From Caldovatus aquaticus (GTDB lineage Bacteria > Pseudomonadota > Alphaproteobacteria > Acetobacterales > Acetobacteraceae): DNA of 64,000 nucleotides. Shown here piece by piece: positions 53,615-63,582 of the stretch (positions are counted from its first letter, which is position 1; each line of letters starts with the position of its first letter). Location of the stretch: the NCBI RefSeq assembly GCF_019458025.1, contig NZ_JAHZUY010000001.1:1-64000 (forward strand), given 5' to 3'. The notes below the pieces were generated by a model, which made no database searches, had not been told where the DNA came from, and saw only the letters and a program-made list of their open reading frames with translations. The position numbers and the translations under genes were made by a program.

Positions 53615-54532
53615 ATGGCCCGCTTCCTCCTCCGCCGCCTGCTGGTCGCGCTGCTGGTCGCGGCCACGGTTATGACGGTGAGCTTCCTGCTGACGCGCCT
53701 CTCCGGCGACCTCGCGATCTCGATCGCCGGCCCGAACGCGACCCAGCAGGACGTCGAGCTGGTCCGCCGCGCCTACGGCCTCGACCGCCCGCTCTGGCTG
53801 CAGTATCTCGACTGGGTGGCGCGCGCCCTGCAGGGCGACCTCGGCGAGAGCTACTTCTTCAAGGACCGCGTCGCCAACCTGATCGCCGAGCGGCTGCCGA
53901 TCACGATGAGCCTCGGCCTGGTCGGCCTCTGCATCGCCCTCGCCGTCGCGCTGCCGCTCGGCATCCTCGCCGCGGTGCGGGAGAACACCTGGGTGGACCG
54001 CGCGGTGATGCTGGTCGCCCTGATCGGCCAGGCGATGCCGAGCTTCTGGCTGGGGCTGATCCTGATGATCGTGCTCGGCCTCCGGCTCGGCTGGCTGCCG
54101 ATCTCCGGCACCGGGTCGTGGCAGCACTACGTCATGCCCGGGATCGTGCTCGCCTTCTCCGCCATCCCCTCGCTGATGCGCCTGACGCGCGCCGGGATGA
54201 TCGACGCGCTCGCCTCCGACTACATCCGCACCGCCCGCGCCAAGGGGCTCTCGCGCCTCTCGATCCTGGTCAAGCACGCCCTGCGCAACGCCGCGATCCC
54301 CGTGGTCTCGATCGCCGCGGTGCAGCTCGGCTTCATGCTCGGCGGCTCGATCGTGATCGAGACCGTGTTCGCCCTGCACGGGGTCGGCTTCCTCGCCTGG
54401 GAGAGCATCAGCAAGAACGACTTCCCGGTGGTGCAGGCGGTGGTGCTGGTGCTGGCGCTGATCTATGTCGGCCTGACGCTGCTGGCCGACCTGCTGAACG
54501 CCGCGCTCGACCCGCGGCTGCGCGCGGCATGA
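53615..54532 (+). CDS. dppB: Dipeptide/oligopeptide ABC permease, DppB type
   Basis: Inner-membrane permease, 305 residues with six hydrophobic segments. Landmarks are the N-terminal ARFLLRRLLVAL, the RRAYGLDRPLWLQY periplasmic segment and the ATPase-contact loop DYIRTARAKGLS. First gene of a rightward dppBCDF-type operon; its stop overlaps dppC by four bases. The symbol denotes subunit type; the true peptide or other substrate is unknown. Confidence 0.9.
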   Translation: MARFLLRRLLVALLVAATVMTVSFLLTRLSGDLAISIAGPNATQQDVELVRRAYGLDRPLWLQYLDWVARALQGDLGESYFFKDRVANLIAERLPITMSLGLVGLCIALAVALPLGILAAVRENTWVDRAVMLVALIGQAMPSFWLGLILMIVLGLRLGWLPISGTGSWQHYVMPGIVLAFSAIPSLMRLTRAGMIDALASDYIRTARAKGLSRLSILVKHALRNAAIPVVSIAAVQLGFMLGGSIVIETVFALHGVGFLAWESISKNDFPVVQAVVLVLALIYVGLTLLADLLNAALDPRLRAA

Positions 54533-55404
54533 GCGGGGCGGTCCTCGCCCCGGCCGCGGCGCGGCGGCACGGGCGGCTGCTGCGCCACTCCGGCCTCGTG
54601 CTCGGGGCGCTGATCGTCGGCTTCGTGGCCCTGGTCGCGCTCCTCGGGCCGTGGCTCGCGCCGCACGACCCGTTCGCGATCGACCTCTCGCGCCGCCTGA
54701 TCCCGCCCGCCTGGATGGAGGGCGGGACGGCCGCCAACCCGCTCGGCACCGACCAGCTCGGGCGCGACTACCTCTCGCGCCTGATCTACGGGGCGCGGAT
54801 CTCGATGGTGATCGGCGTCCTCACCGTCGTCACCTCCGGCCTGATCGGCACCACGATCGGCGTGCTCGGCGGCTATTTCGGCGGGCGGGTGGACGACGCG
54901 GTGGTGTTCGCCATCACCGCCCGGCTCTCGATCCCGGTGGTGCTGGTGGCGCTCACCGTCGCCGGACTGATGGGATCGAGCTTCACCCTCGTCATCCTCG
55001 TCCTCGGCCTGCTGCTGTGGGACCGCTTCGCGGTGGTGGCGCGCTCGACCACCATGCAGATCCGCAACCTCGACTACGTCGCCGCCGCCTGGTGTGCCGG
55101 CTGCTCGCGCACCGCGATCCTGCTGCGCGAGGTGCTGCCCAACATCGCGAGCCACCTCGCCGTCGTCGCGACGCTCGAGATGGCGCTCGCGATCCTGCTC
55201 GAGGCCGCGCTCTCCTTCCTCGGCCTCGGCGTGCCGGCGCCGCTCCCCTCCTGGGGCCTGATGATCGCGGAAGGCAAGGAGTACATGTTCTTCTCCCCGT
55301 GGGTGATCATGATTCCCGGCATCGCGCTGTTCGTGCTGATCCTCGGCATCAACCTGCTCGGGGATGCGCTGCGCGACATGATCGGCACCGACATCGCGCG
55401 ATGA
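54529..55404 (+). CDS. dppC: Dipeptide/oligopeptide ABC permease, DppC type
   Basis: Inner-membrane permease, 291 residues. It has the DppC pattern: a cytoplasmic N-terminus, one helix, then NPLGTDQLGRDYLSRLIYGARIS, the contact loop RNLDYVAAAWCAGCSR and FLGLGVPAPLPSWG. ATG 54529 overlaps dppB; the stop overlaps dppD. Forms the channel with DppB. Confidence 0.91.
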   Translation: MSGAVLAPAAARRHGRLLRHSGLVLGALIVGFVALVALLGPWLAPHDPFAIDLSRRLIPPAWMEGGTAANPLGTDQLGRDYLSRLIYGARISMVIGVLTVVTSGLIGTTIGVLGGYFGGRVDDAVVFAITARLSIPVVLVALTVAGLMGSSFTLVILVLGLLLWDRFAVVARSTTMQIRNLDYVAAAWCAGCSRTAILLREVLPNIASHLAVVATLEMALAILLEAALSFLGLGVPAPLPSWGLMIAEGKEYMFFSPWVIMIPGIALFVLILGINLLGDALRDMIGTDIAR

Positions 55405-56386
55405 GCGCGCTGCTCGAGGTCGCGGGGCTCCACGTCCGCTTCGGCGAGGTGGCGGCGGTGCGCGGCGCCTCGCTCACGGTCGCCCGGGGCGAGACGCACT
55501 GCCTGGTGGGCGAATCCGGCTGCGGCAAGTCGGTCACCGCCCTCGCCGTGATGGGCCTGCTCGCGCGCGGCGCGAGGCGCGAGGCGGAGCGCCTCGCCTT
55601 CGCCGGCGAGGACCTGCGCGGCCTGTCCGACCGCGCGATGTCGCGGCTGCGCGGCGACCGGATGGCGATGATCTTCCAGGAGCCGATGACCAGCCTCAAC
55701 CCGTCCTACACCGTCGGCAGCCAGATGACGGAGGTGCTGCGCCGCCACCGCCCCGGCACGACGCGCGCGCGGGCCCTGGACCGCGCGGTGGAGCTGCTCG
55801 GGCGGGTCGGGATCACCGCGCCCGCCATGCGCCTCGGCCAGTATCCGCACCAGCTCTCGGGCGGGCTGCGCCAGCGGGTGATGATCGCCATGGCGCTGAT
55901 GTGCGAGCCGGAACTCCTGATCGCCGACGAGCCCACCACCGCGCTCGACGTCACCGTGCAGGCGCAGATCCTGCGCCTGCTCGCCGGGCTGCAGCGCGAC
56001 CTCGGCCTCGCCATCCTGCTGATCACGCACGATCTCGGCATCGTCGCCCGCGTCGCCCATCGCGTCTCGGTGATGTACGCCGGCGAGGTGGTGGAGAGCG
56101 CGCCGACCGCCGCGCTGTTCGCCGCCCCGCGCCACCCCTACACGCGCGGCCTGCTCGCCTGCGTCCCGGTCCCCGGCAAGGTGCGGCGCGACCAGCCGCT
56201 CGGCAGCATTCCCGGCGTGGTGCCGCGCATCCCGCCGGGCTTCGCGGGGTGCGCCTTCCGCGACCGCTGCGCCCATGCCCGGCCCGAATGCGCCGCCGCG
56301 GTGCCGCGCCGGGCCGCCGGGCCGGAGCACGAATTCCGCTGCACCCTCGCGCCCGACTGGGCGACGCGCGCCGAGGCCGCCCTGGC

Positions 56387-56390
<4 letters not shown>
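55401..56390 (+). CDS. dppD: Peptide ABC transporter ATPase, DppD type
   Basis: ATP-binding subunit, 329 residues. Walker A GESGCGKS (about 37-44), the Q-loop FQEPMTSLNP, signature QLSGGLRQRVMIA and Walker B LLIADEPTTALD are present. The C-terminal oligopeptide-transporter region has Cys residues in GCAFRDRCAHARPEC, known in Dpp/Opp ATPases to bind an iron-sulfur cluster in some members. Overlaps both neighbours by four bases. Confidence 0.92.
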
Positions 56391-57382
<992 letters not shown>

Positions 57383-57389
57383 GGCGCGC

Positions 57390-58940
57390 CTACTTCCACC
57401 GCGCGAGGTAGAAGCGCGGCAGCTCGTCCGGCCAGGGCCGGAAGTCGAGCTGCTTCGAGAAGGCGTAGGCGTTGACGTAGGTGTGCAGCGGGATCCAGTA
57501 GGCCTGCTCGGTGATGCGCCGGATCGCGGCGGCATAGGCGCGCCGGCGCGCCTCCTCGTCGTTGCTCGCCCCGCCCTCCTCCACCAGCCGCGTCACCTCC
57601 GGGTCGCGCGCGTAGTCGTTGCCGCCGCCGCCGAAGAAGTTGGGCAGGATCGCCGAGACGTCGTTGATCGAGTAGCTGCCCCAGCTTCCCATGTTCAGCG
57701 TCAGCTCCCCACGCATCGCACGCTGGATGTGCGCCGCCACCTGCAGGAGGTTGAGGCGCGCGCGGATGCCGACCGCCTGCAGGTAGTTCTGCACCGCCTC
57801 CGACCACTGCCTGGGCTGCACGTAGCTGGTCAGCTCCACGTCGAAGCCGTTGGGGTAGCCGGCCTCGGCCAGCAGCGCGCGCGCCTTCGCCGGGTCGTAT
57901 TCGTAGCGGACGGCGGCCTCGGCCTCGCAGCCGAACTGGCTCGGGAAGCAGGGCGCGTCCGGCACGCGGGAGCCGCCCCGCACCAGCCTCTCGGCCAGCG
58001 CCCGGCGGTCGATGGCGTAATAGAGCGCCTGGCGCACCTTCTGCTTGGTCATCGGGTTGCCGGGCCCGCTGCGCCCCGCGGCATCGGGCTGCAGGTAGCC
58101 GACGCGCATGGATTCCTGCTGGACCGCCTGCAGGTTCGGCATGCGGTTGACGCTCTCCATCTGGTCCGGGTTGATGTTCCAGATCCAGTCCACCCGGCCC
58201 GAGAGCAGTTCGGTCATCTCGGTGGCGGCGTCCGAGAGGTAGCGCGCGGTGATGCGCTGGATCGCGGGGCGCCCCTTCGGCCCGCCCTGATAGTAGTCGT
58301 CGAAGCGCTCGTACTCGACGCCGGTCGAGACGTCCACCTTGGTGAAGCGGTAGGGGCCGGTGCCGACCGGGGCGCGCGCGAAGCCCTCCGGCCCGACCCG
58401 CTCGCGGTACGCCTTGGGCCAGATCGGGGTGACGAGGGCGAGGTATTCGAGCGCCGCCGGCATCGGGTGCTTCAGGTGCAGCCGCACGCTGTGCGGCCCG
58501 GTCTTCTCCGCCCCCTGCAGCCAGGCGTAGTTGCTCGGCGTGGCGACGCGGCTCGCCGGGTCGGCCACGGTGTTGATCGTGTAGACCACGTCGTCCGGGC
58601 CGAACAGGCTGCCGTCGTGGAACTTCACGCCCTGGCGCAGCGTGAACTCCAGCGTCTTGCCGTCCAGCCAGCGCCATTCGGTCGCCAGCGCGGGGACGAT
58701 GCGGAAGGTCTCGGGGTCGCGGTGCACCAGGCCGTCGAAGGCCTGGTGGCCGATGATCAGCCCGGTGCGCTGGCTGTTGTAGTAGGGGTCCACGTTCGGC
58801 ACCGCGTCGCGGAAGCCGATCCGCAGCGTGTTCGCGGCGCGCTGCGCCGTCGCCTCGCGCGTCGCGATCGCCGGCAGCGCCAGCCCTCCCGCCGCCGCCC
58901 CGAGCAGCCCCTTGCCGATGCTGCGTCGCCGCATGGTCAT
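57390..58940 (-). CDS. dppA: Peptide ABC transporter substrate-binding protein, DppA type
   Basis: Family 5 periplasmic binding protein, 516 residues. A Tat-like signal (MRRRSIGKG, Ala/Gly-rich core) is cut near residue 33. Mature features are TLRIGFRDAVPNVDPYYNS, TPIWPKAY and GTGPYRFTKVD. The gene is on the opposite strand, convergent with dppBCDF, so it must be expressed from its own promoter; pairing with the transporter is inferred from adjacency. ATG 58940 follows a GGAGG site; ATG 58934 is an alternative. Confidence 0.9.
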   Translation of the reverse strand: MTMRRRSIGKGLLGAAAGGLALPAIATREATAQRAANTLRIGFRDAVPNVDPYYNSQRTGLIIGHQAFDGLVHRDPETFRIVPALATEWRWLDGKTLEFTLRQGVKFHDGSLFGPDDVVYTINTVADPASRVATPSNYAWLQGAEKTGPHSVRLHLKHPMPAALEYLALVTPIWPKAYRERVGPEGFARAPVGTGPYRFTKVDVSTGVEYERFDDYYQGGPKGRPAIQRITARYLSDAATEMTELLSGRVDWIWNINPDQMESVNRMPNLQAVQQESMRVGYLQPDAAGRSGPGNPMTKQKVRQALYYAIDRRALAERLVRGGSRVPDAPCFPSQFGCEAEAAVRYEYDPAKARALLAEAGYPNGFDVELTSYVQPRQWSEAVQNYLQAVGIRARLNLLQVAAHIQRAMRGELTLNMGSWGSYSINDVSAILPNFFGGGGNDYARDPEVTRLVEEGGASNDEEARRRAYAAAIRRITEQAYWIPLHTYVNAYAFSKQLDFRPWPDELPRFYLARWK

Positions 58941-59009
58941 CCCTGCCTCCCTCGCGCCGATGGCGCGAGCCTAGGGAATCGCCGGCCGCCCCGGCAAGCG
59001 CCGCGCCGG

Positions 59010-59645
59010 CGCTCGGCCGGACCTCGCCTTGAGGAAGTCCGCCGGATCGGCGGCGCAGCGCGCCGGCGCCATGCCGCGGATGTCGCGCGGCATGGGCACG
59101 CAGGTGCGCATCCGCCGCTCCTTCCCGTGGCGCCGCAGGGCTCGTGCCCGTCCACCCCGCGCGCCGTCTCCGCGCCGGGAGGGGCCGCGCGCGTCGGGCA
59201 GCGGCTGCGTCCGAGGTCCCCGGCCCAGGCGCGGCCGGCCATGGGGCGGACGAAGCGGGCGACGAAGGCGGGCACTCGCGCCGCGGTCCGCCGCAGGAAC
59301 CGCTGCACCGGCCCGGGCTCGGCGCGGGCGCGGCCGAGGCGCAGGAGGATCGCGCGCGAGGAAGGGCGTGCCGCCCTCGCGCCGGCTCTGCGGCATCCGC
59401 CCGAGCGCCGCCGGGCTCAGGCCGGGGGGCGAGCCGCAGGTGGCGAGGCCCGGCGCGCACGGGATGGCGGAGCGCGATCGGCCGCGCGACGCAGCCGCCC
59501 GCCGGATCGCCGGCGACGGGCGCCCGCGCGCGGCCGGGGCGGCCGGGCTGCGCGTTCGCATCCGCGGTCAGGCGCGCGAGAGCGAAGGGCTCGTCGGGCG
59601 CCGGCGTGCCGGAGCGGCCATGGCCGCACAGGTCCCTCGGCGCCA
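59010..59645 (-). pseudogene. Degraded alpha/beta-hydrolase
   Basis: On the minus strand, three frames together spell an alpha/beta-hydrolase. Near 59640-59607 is RDLCGHGRSGTPAPD; then ARLTADANA and a nucleophile-elbow-like VAGDPAGG in which the expected Ser is missing; near 59308-59210 VQRFLRRTAARVPAFVARF in another frame; and near 59110-59030 RDIRGMAPARCAADPADFL, where the C-terminal catalytic His position looks changed to Arg. Frames switch repeatedly and the N-terminus is not readable. The boundaries are approximate. Confidence 0.52.
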
Positions 59646-59962
59646 CCGGAGGGCGGCGCGCGGACCGATGCCAGGGCGCGGGACCGGCGCGAACCGCCCG
59701 TCGCCGCGTGCGGTGGCGGGATCGGCGGCGGGAAGCACTTCGGACCGGCGACGTCATCCGCGCAGCAGGCGCTGCGCTGGCCGCGGCAGCGGCGCAGCGT
59801 GCCGGCCGGGGTCCGCGCCTCCCGCTCCTGCAGCCCGATCCCTGCACGGCGCCTCGGGCAGCGCGGCGGCAGCCCGGCGGGCAGTCTGTTCCCTGCCCCG
59901 GCGGCCGACAGGCGGACCGCCCGATCCCGCCGCCTCCGCAAGCAAACGAGCGGCCGGCGCGC
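59646..59962. other. Intergenic region, nothing certain
   Basis: This stretch may hold the unreadable N-terminal part of the decayed hydrolase, but no motif could be assigned in any frame. No RNA gene or repeat was recognised. Confidence 0.4.
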
Positions 59963-59991
59963 TTGACAGGCGCCACCCCCGCCCCTGTCAT
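59963..59991 (+). promoter_or_regulatory. Strong promoter with built-in inverted repeat
   Basis: A consensus -35 TTGACA (59963-59968) and TGTCAT (59986-59991) are 17 bases apart, 30 bases before the enoyl-CoA hydratase start. A perfect 7-base inverted repeat, TGACAGG (59964-59970) and CCTGTCA (59984-59990), overlaps both boxes with a 13-base gap. This is the geometry of an operator that a dimeric repressor would use to block RNA polymerase. Confidence 0.6.
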
Positions 59992-60020
59992 CGCCGCGGG
60001 CGAGCCGCCGGAGGAGCACC

Positions 60021-60845
60021 GTGGGAGAGACGACGCCGCAGCAGGAACCGCCCGTCCTCGTCAGCCGCGAGGGGCCCGTGGTGCGCGCCGTGCTCAACCG
60101 CCCGGCGCAGCGCAACGCGATGAACACCGCCCTGGTCGAGGCGCTCGATGCGCTGATCGCCGCGCTGCGCGACGACCGCAGCGCGCGCGTCCTCGTCCTC
60201 TCCGGCGCCGGCGGCAATTTCTGCGCCGGCCTCGACCTGGTCGAGCTCGCCGGCGGCACGATGACGCCGGAGCAGCGCCTCGCCGCGAGCCAGGAGCGCA
60301 ACCGCCGCACCGCCGAGCGCTTCCTCGCCCTCAGCGCGCTGCCGCAGGTGGTGATCGCCGCGGTCGAGGGCGCGGCCCATGCCGGCGGGCTCGGCTTCGT
60401 CTGCTGCGCCGACATCGCGCTCGCCGCGGCGAACGCCCGCTTCGCCGCGCCGGAGGTGCGCCGCGGCCTGGTGCCGGCGCAGATCCTCCCCTGGCTGGTG
60501 CGGCGCATGGGCCGCGCGCAGGCGACGCGCATGGTGCTGCAGGGCAGCGTCATCGACGCGCGCGAGGCGGAGCGGATCGGCCTCGTGCACCAGGTCGCGC
60601 CGGATGCGCAGGCGCTGCGCGCGCTGGTGGACGCCACGGTGCGCGAGGTGCTGCAGAACGCGCCCGGGGCGCTGGCCGAGACCAAGGGGCTGCTCGCCGC
60701 GCTCGGCCCGCTGGCGCCGGAGGGCTACGCCGAGGCGGGGGCCGCCGCCTTCGCCCGCTGCGCCGCCGGGCCCGAGGCCGCCGAGGGCATCGCCGCCTTC
60801 CGCGAGAAGCGCCCGCCGCGCTGGGCCGTCCCCGCGGCCGGTTGA
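60021..60845 (+). CDS. Enoyl-CoA hydratase/isomerase family protein
   Basis: Crotonase-fold protein of 274 residues. The oxyanion-hole segments NFCAGLDLVELAGG and EGAAHAGGLGFVCCADIA are clear. Of the two classical catalytic glutamates, the one in FAAPEVRRGL is present, but the position usually Glu in the GGG-E-L motif is occupied differently (GGLGFV), so it may act as an isomerase or another crotonase rather than a hydratase. GTG 60021 follows GGAGGAG. Single gene, convergent with the MFS gene. Confidence 0.88.
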   Translation: MGETTPQQEPPVLVSREGPVVRAVLNRPAQRNAMNTALVEALDALIAALRDDRSARVLVLSGAGGNFCAGLDLVELAGGTMTPEQRLAASQERNRRTAERFLALSALPQVVIAAVEGAAHAGGLGFVCCADIALAAANARFAAPEVRRGLVPAQILPWLVRRMGRAQATRMVLQGSVIDAREAERIGLVHQVAPDAQALRALVDATVREVLQNAPGALAETKGLLAALGPLAPEGYAEAGAAAFARCAAGPEAAEGIAAFREKRPPRWAVPAAG

Positions 60846-60880
60846 GCGCCCCGGCCGGGAGGTCCCGACCCGCGATCCTT

Positions 60881-60920
60881 GGAGCCGTTTCCGCTCGGCG
60901 GTGCGCGCGGCAACGGCTCC
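60881..60920. terminator. Bidirectional-type hairpin between convergent genes
   Basis: A perfect 9-base inverted repeat, GGAGCCGTT (60881-60889) and AACGGCTCC (60912-60920), encloses 22 bases that can pair further at CCGC/GCGG. It lies between the enoyl-CoA hydratase and the MFS transporter stops and fits a shared terminator, although no T-run is present. Confidence 0.42.
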
Positions 60921-61001
60921 GGCCTGTTGCGCGGTCGAGCGGATTCACGCTCCCGGCTGTCTCCGGCCGTCCGCGACCCGCTCGAGCGGCGAGGCGCGCC
61001 G

Positions 61002-62231
61002 TCATCGTCCGGCCGCACGCCCCCGCGGCGGCCCGGCGCGCGCCAGGAGGAGGCCGACGGCGCCGCCGACCAGCGCGAGCTGCGCCGCGAGCGCGAGAAA
61101 GGCCTCCTCCCACCCGGCCCGGGCGAGCACCGCCGCGAACAGCGACGGCCCGGCGGCATAGCCGAGGAAGATCACCAGCGTGCTGCCCGCCGTCGCCTCG
61201 GCGACGCGCTCGAGCGGGCAGAGCCGCGCCACCTCGGCGAGCACGACGCCGTTCCAGCCCGCTCCCGCCGCCGCCGCCAGCGCGCCGAGCGCCGCCACCT
61301 GCCACGGCGCGGTCCCCGGCGCGTGGATCCCGAGCGCGACGAGGAAGGCAGCCGCGGCGAAGGCCTGCGCCACGAGGTTGGGCAGCGCCCGCCCGGTGCG
61401 GTCGGCGAGCCAGCCGAGCGCGATCCGCGCCGCGATCCCCGCCGCCTGCATGGCCGCGAACACGCTGCCCGCCTGCACCAGCGAGAAGCCGCGCGCCTCG
61501 ACCAGCCAGGTGACGGTGAAGGAGAACAGGCTGCCCTGGACCATCGCGAAGGCCACGGCGAGCGCCGAGAGGGGCGGCAGCAGCGGGTCGAGCCGCAGCG
61601 CGCGGAAGGGCGCGGCGAGCGCGCCCGGCGCCAGCAGCGCGCGCGGGCCGAGCGGCCGCGCCGGGTCGCGCTCCGCATCGAGCGCCGCCCGCACCGGCTG
61701 CACGATCGCGGCCGTGCCGAGCGAGACGGCGAGCGCGAGCAGCACCGCCGCCGGCCAGCCCGCCCATGCCGCCACCGGCGCGGAGATCAGGCCCGCGAGC
61801 ACGCCGCCGAGCGGCGCCCCCGCCTGCTTGACCGAGAAGATCAGCGTGCGGTGCCGCGCCGGCGCCGCCGCGGCGAGGATGCGGCTGCCCGCCGGCGGCG
61901 ACGGCCCGTAGCCGAGGCCGAGCAGCAACCCGGCCAGCATGAGCCCGGGCAGCGTCCCGCTCGCCAGCGCCGCCATGCCGAGAGCCTGCAGCACCGCCCC
62001 CGCCTGCAGCGTCCGCACCGGCCCGAGCCGCGCCAGCACCGCGCCGCCGCAGAGCAGGAACAGCACCGTGCCGAAGGCGACGAGCGAGCTGAGCGGCCCC
62101 ATCCGCTCCGGCGGCCACCCGGCCGCGGCGATGATCAGCGGCGCGATCACCGGCAGGCTCTGGCCGAGGAAGGAGGCGACGGTCTGCGTCAGCAGCGTCG
62201 CCCACAGCGCGGCGGCCCAGACCGGCGTCAC
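61002..62231 (-). CDS. Major facilitator superfamily transporter
   Basis: A 409-residue membrane protein with about twelve hydrophobic segments. The FSVKQAGAPLGGVLAG segment in helix 5 and GWLADRTGRALPN (loop 8-9) are typical of cyanate/carboxylate-type MFS permeases. Substrate unknown. The only start in frame is GTG 62231; it overlaps the stop of a short upstream frame as GTGA and has no good ribosome site of its own. Confidence 0.85.
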   Translation of the reverse strand: MTPVWAAALWATLLTQTVASFLGQSLPVIAPLIIAAAGWPPERMGPLSSLVAFGTVLFLLCGGAVLARLGPVRTLQAGAVLQALGMAALASGTLPGLMLAGLLLGLGYGPSPPAGSRILAAAAPARHRTLIFSVKQAGAPLGGVLAGLISAPVAAWAGWPAAVLLALAVSLGTAAIVQPVRAALDAERDPARPLGPRALLAPGALAAPFRALRLDPLLPPLSALAVAFAMVQGSLFSFTVTWLVEARGFSLVQAGSVFAAMQAAGIAARIALGWLADRTGRALPNLVAQAFAAAAFLVALGIHAPGTAPWQVAALGALAAAAGAGWNGVVLAEVARLCPLERVAEATAGSTLVIFLGYAAGPSLFAAVLARAGWEEAFLALAAQLALVGGAVGLLLARAGPPRGRAAGR

Positions 62232-62338
62232 CGCGCGCGCCCCGCGGCGCGAGGCCCGGCCGTCGCACCGCCTCGCGGAAGGCGGCGGCGAGCCGTTCGC
62301 CGGCCACCGCCGGCACGCCGGCGGGGAAGCTGCATCAT
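62228..62338 (-). CDS. Possible 36-residue leader ORF upstream of the MFS gene
   Basis: ATG 62338 (or 62335) follows a strong GGAGG-type ribosome site and opens a 36-codon frame rich in Arg, Gly and Ala, ending at TGA that overlaps the MFS GTG start. The composition is what random GC-rich DNA gives, so the support is the ribosome site and the coupling alone. Confidence 0.22.
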   Translation of the reverse strand: MMQLPRRRAGGGRRTARRRLPRGGATAGPRAAGRAR

Positions 62339-62679
62339 CGGGCCTTCCTCCCCTCCTCCCGGCGCGATGCTAGTCGGCGGCGGCGCCGGGTCCAGTCGCG
62401 GCGTCTCGCCGCCGCACCGGCCCGTCCTGCTCGCCTTCGTGCCGGGGGGCGTTGCCGATCCCGCCATGGCCTCCCGCGCCGCGAGCGACGACATGCGCCT
62501 CGCCAGCCGCGTGCGCCCCCTGGGCCAGCCGGCCCGTCCCGATGCTGCCGCTGCGCGCGGCGACCGGCGCCCGCCAAGGTCCGTGCGCCCTGGCCGCGTG
62601 CGGACGAGCCCGGTCCGGGCGCCTTGCCAACCGCGCCGCGGCGGCCGACGATCGGCAGCGGACGGAGGAGAGGAAGGCA
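62339..62679. other. Divergent intergenic region, no gene recognised
   Basis: About 340 bases between the MFS side and the rightward dehydrogenase gene. It must contain the promoters for both sides, but no convincing hexamer pair was found. A GAGGAGAGGAAGG ribosome site immediately precedes 62680. Confidence 0.4.
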
Positions 62680-63573
62680 ATGGGTCCGATCGGCTTCATC
62701 GGCCTCGGCATGATGGGCCTGCCGATGGCGCGCTCGCTGCTCGCCAAGGGTCATCGGCTGCTCGCCTGCGACGCCGCCGAGGCGGCACGCGCCGCGCTGC
62801 GCGACGGCGCGCCGGCGGGGCGGCTGGAATTCGCGCCCACCCCCGCCGCCGTCGCCGCCGGTGCCGACATCGTCGTGCTGATGCTGCCGACCAGCGCCGT
62901 GGTGGCGCAGGTGATGGAGGGCGCGGACGGCCTGCTCGGCGCGCTACGGCCCGGCGCGCTGGTGATCGACATGGGCTCCTCGATCCCGGCCGAGACGCGC
63001 CGCCTCGCCGCGCTCGCCGCCGCGCGCGGCGCGGCGCTGATCGACGCGCCGGTCTCGGGCAGCGTGACCAAGGCGCGCGCCGGCACGCTCGCCATCATGG
63101 TCGGCGGCGACGACGCCGCCTTCGCCAGGGCCGAGCCGGTGCTGCGCGGCATGGGCGAGACGCTGATCCGCTGCGGCCCGGTCGGCAGCGGCCACGCGAT
63201 GAAGGCGCTCAACAACTACGTCTATGCCGCCGGGCTGCTCGCCCTGTGCGAGGCGCTGCAGATGGGGGCGCGGCTCGGCCTCGACCTCGGCGTCCTCACC
63301 GACGTGATGAATGCCTCCTCCGGCCGCAACGTCGCCACCGAGACCAAGGCGAAGCAGGAGATCCTCTCCGGCCGCTACGCCGGCGGCTTCCAGCTCGGCC
63401 TGATGGCCAAGGACCTGGAGACGGCGGGCGCGATCGCCGAGGAGACCGGCTTCGACGCCCGCGCCCTCACGCTCTGCCGCGCGCTCTGGCGCGAGGCCGT
63501 GACGGCGCTCGGGCCGCGGGCGGACAACACGGAGATCCACCGCTTCCTCGGCGGCGCCGCGGACGCGGGCTGA
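62680..63573 (+). CDS. 3-hydroxyisobutyrate dehydrogenase-like NAD(P) oxidoreductase
   Basis: Beta-hydroxyacid dehydrogenase, 297 residues. The NAD(P) loop is GFIGLGMMGLPMA (5-17), the substrate segment DAPVSGS (123-129), and the catalytic Lys175 lies in GHAMKALNNY. The C-terminal helical domain is complete (KDLETAGAIAEETG). Substrate could be 3-hydroxyisobutyrate, tartronate semialdehyde or a relative. ATG 62680 has a strong ribosome site. It ends nine bases from the convergent DUF1028 gene. Confidence 0.9.
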   Translation: MGPIGFIGLGMMGLPMARSLLAKGHRLLACDAAEAARAALRDGAPAGRLEFAPTPAAVAAGADIVVLMLPTSAVVAQVMEGADGLLGALRPGALVIDMGSSIPAETRRLAALAAARGAALIDAPVSGSVTKARAGTLAIMVGGDDAAFARAEPVLRGMGETLIRCGPVGSGHAMKALNNYVYAAGLLALCEALQMGARLGLDLGVLTDVMNASSGRNVATETKAKQEILSGRYAGGFQLGLMAKDLETAGAIAEETGFDARALTLCRALWREAVTALGPRADNTEIHRFLGGAADAG

Positions 63574-63582
63574 GCCGCGGCG

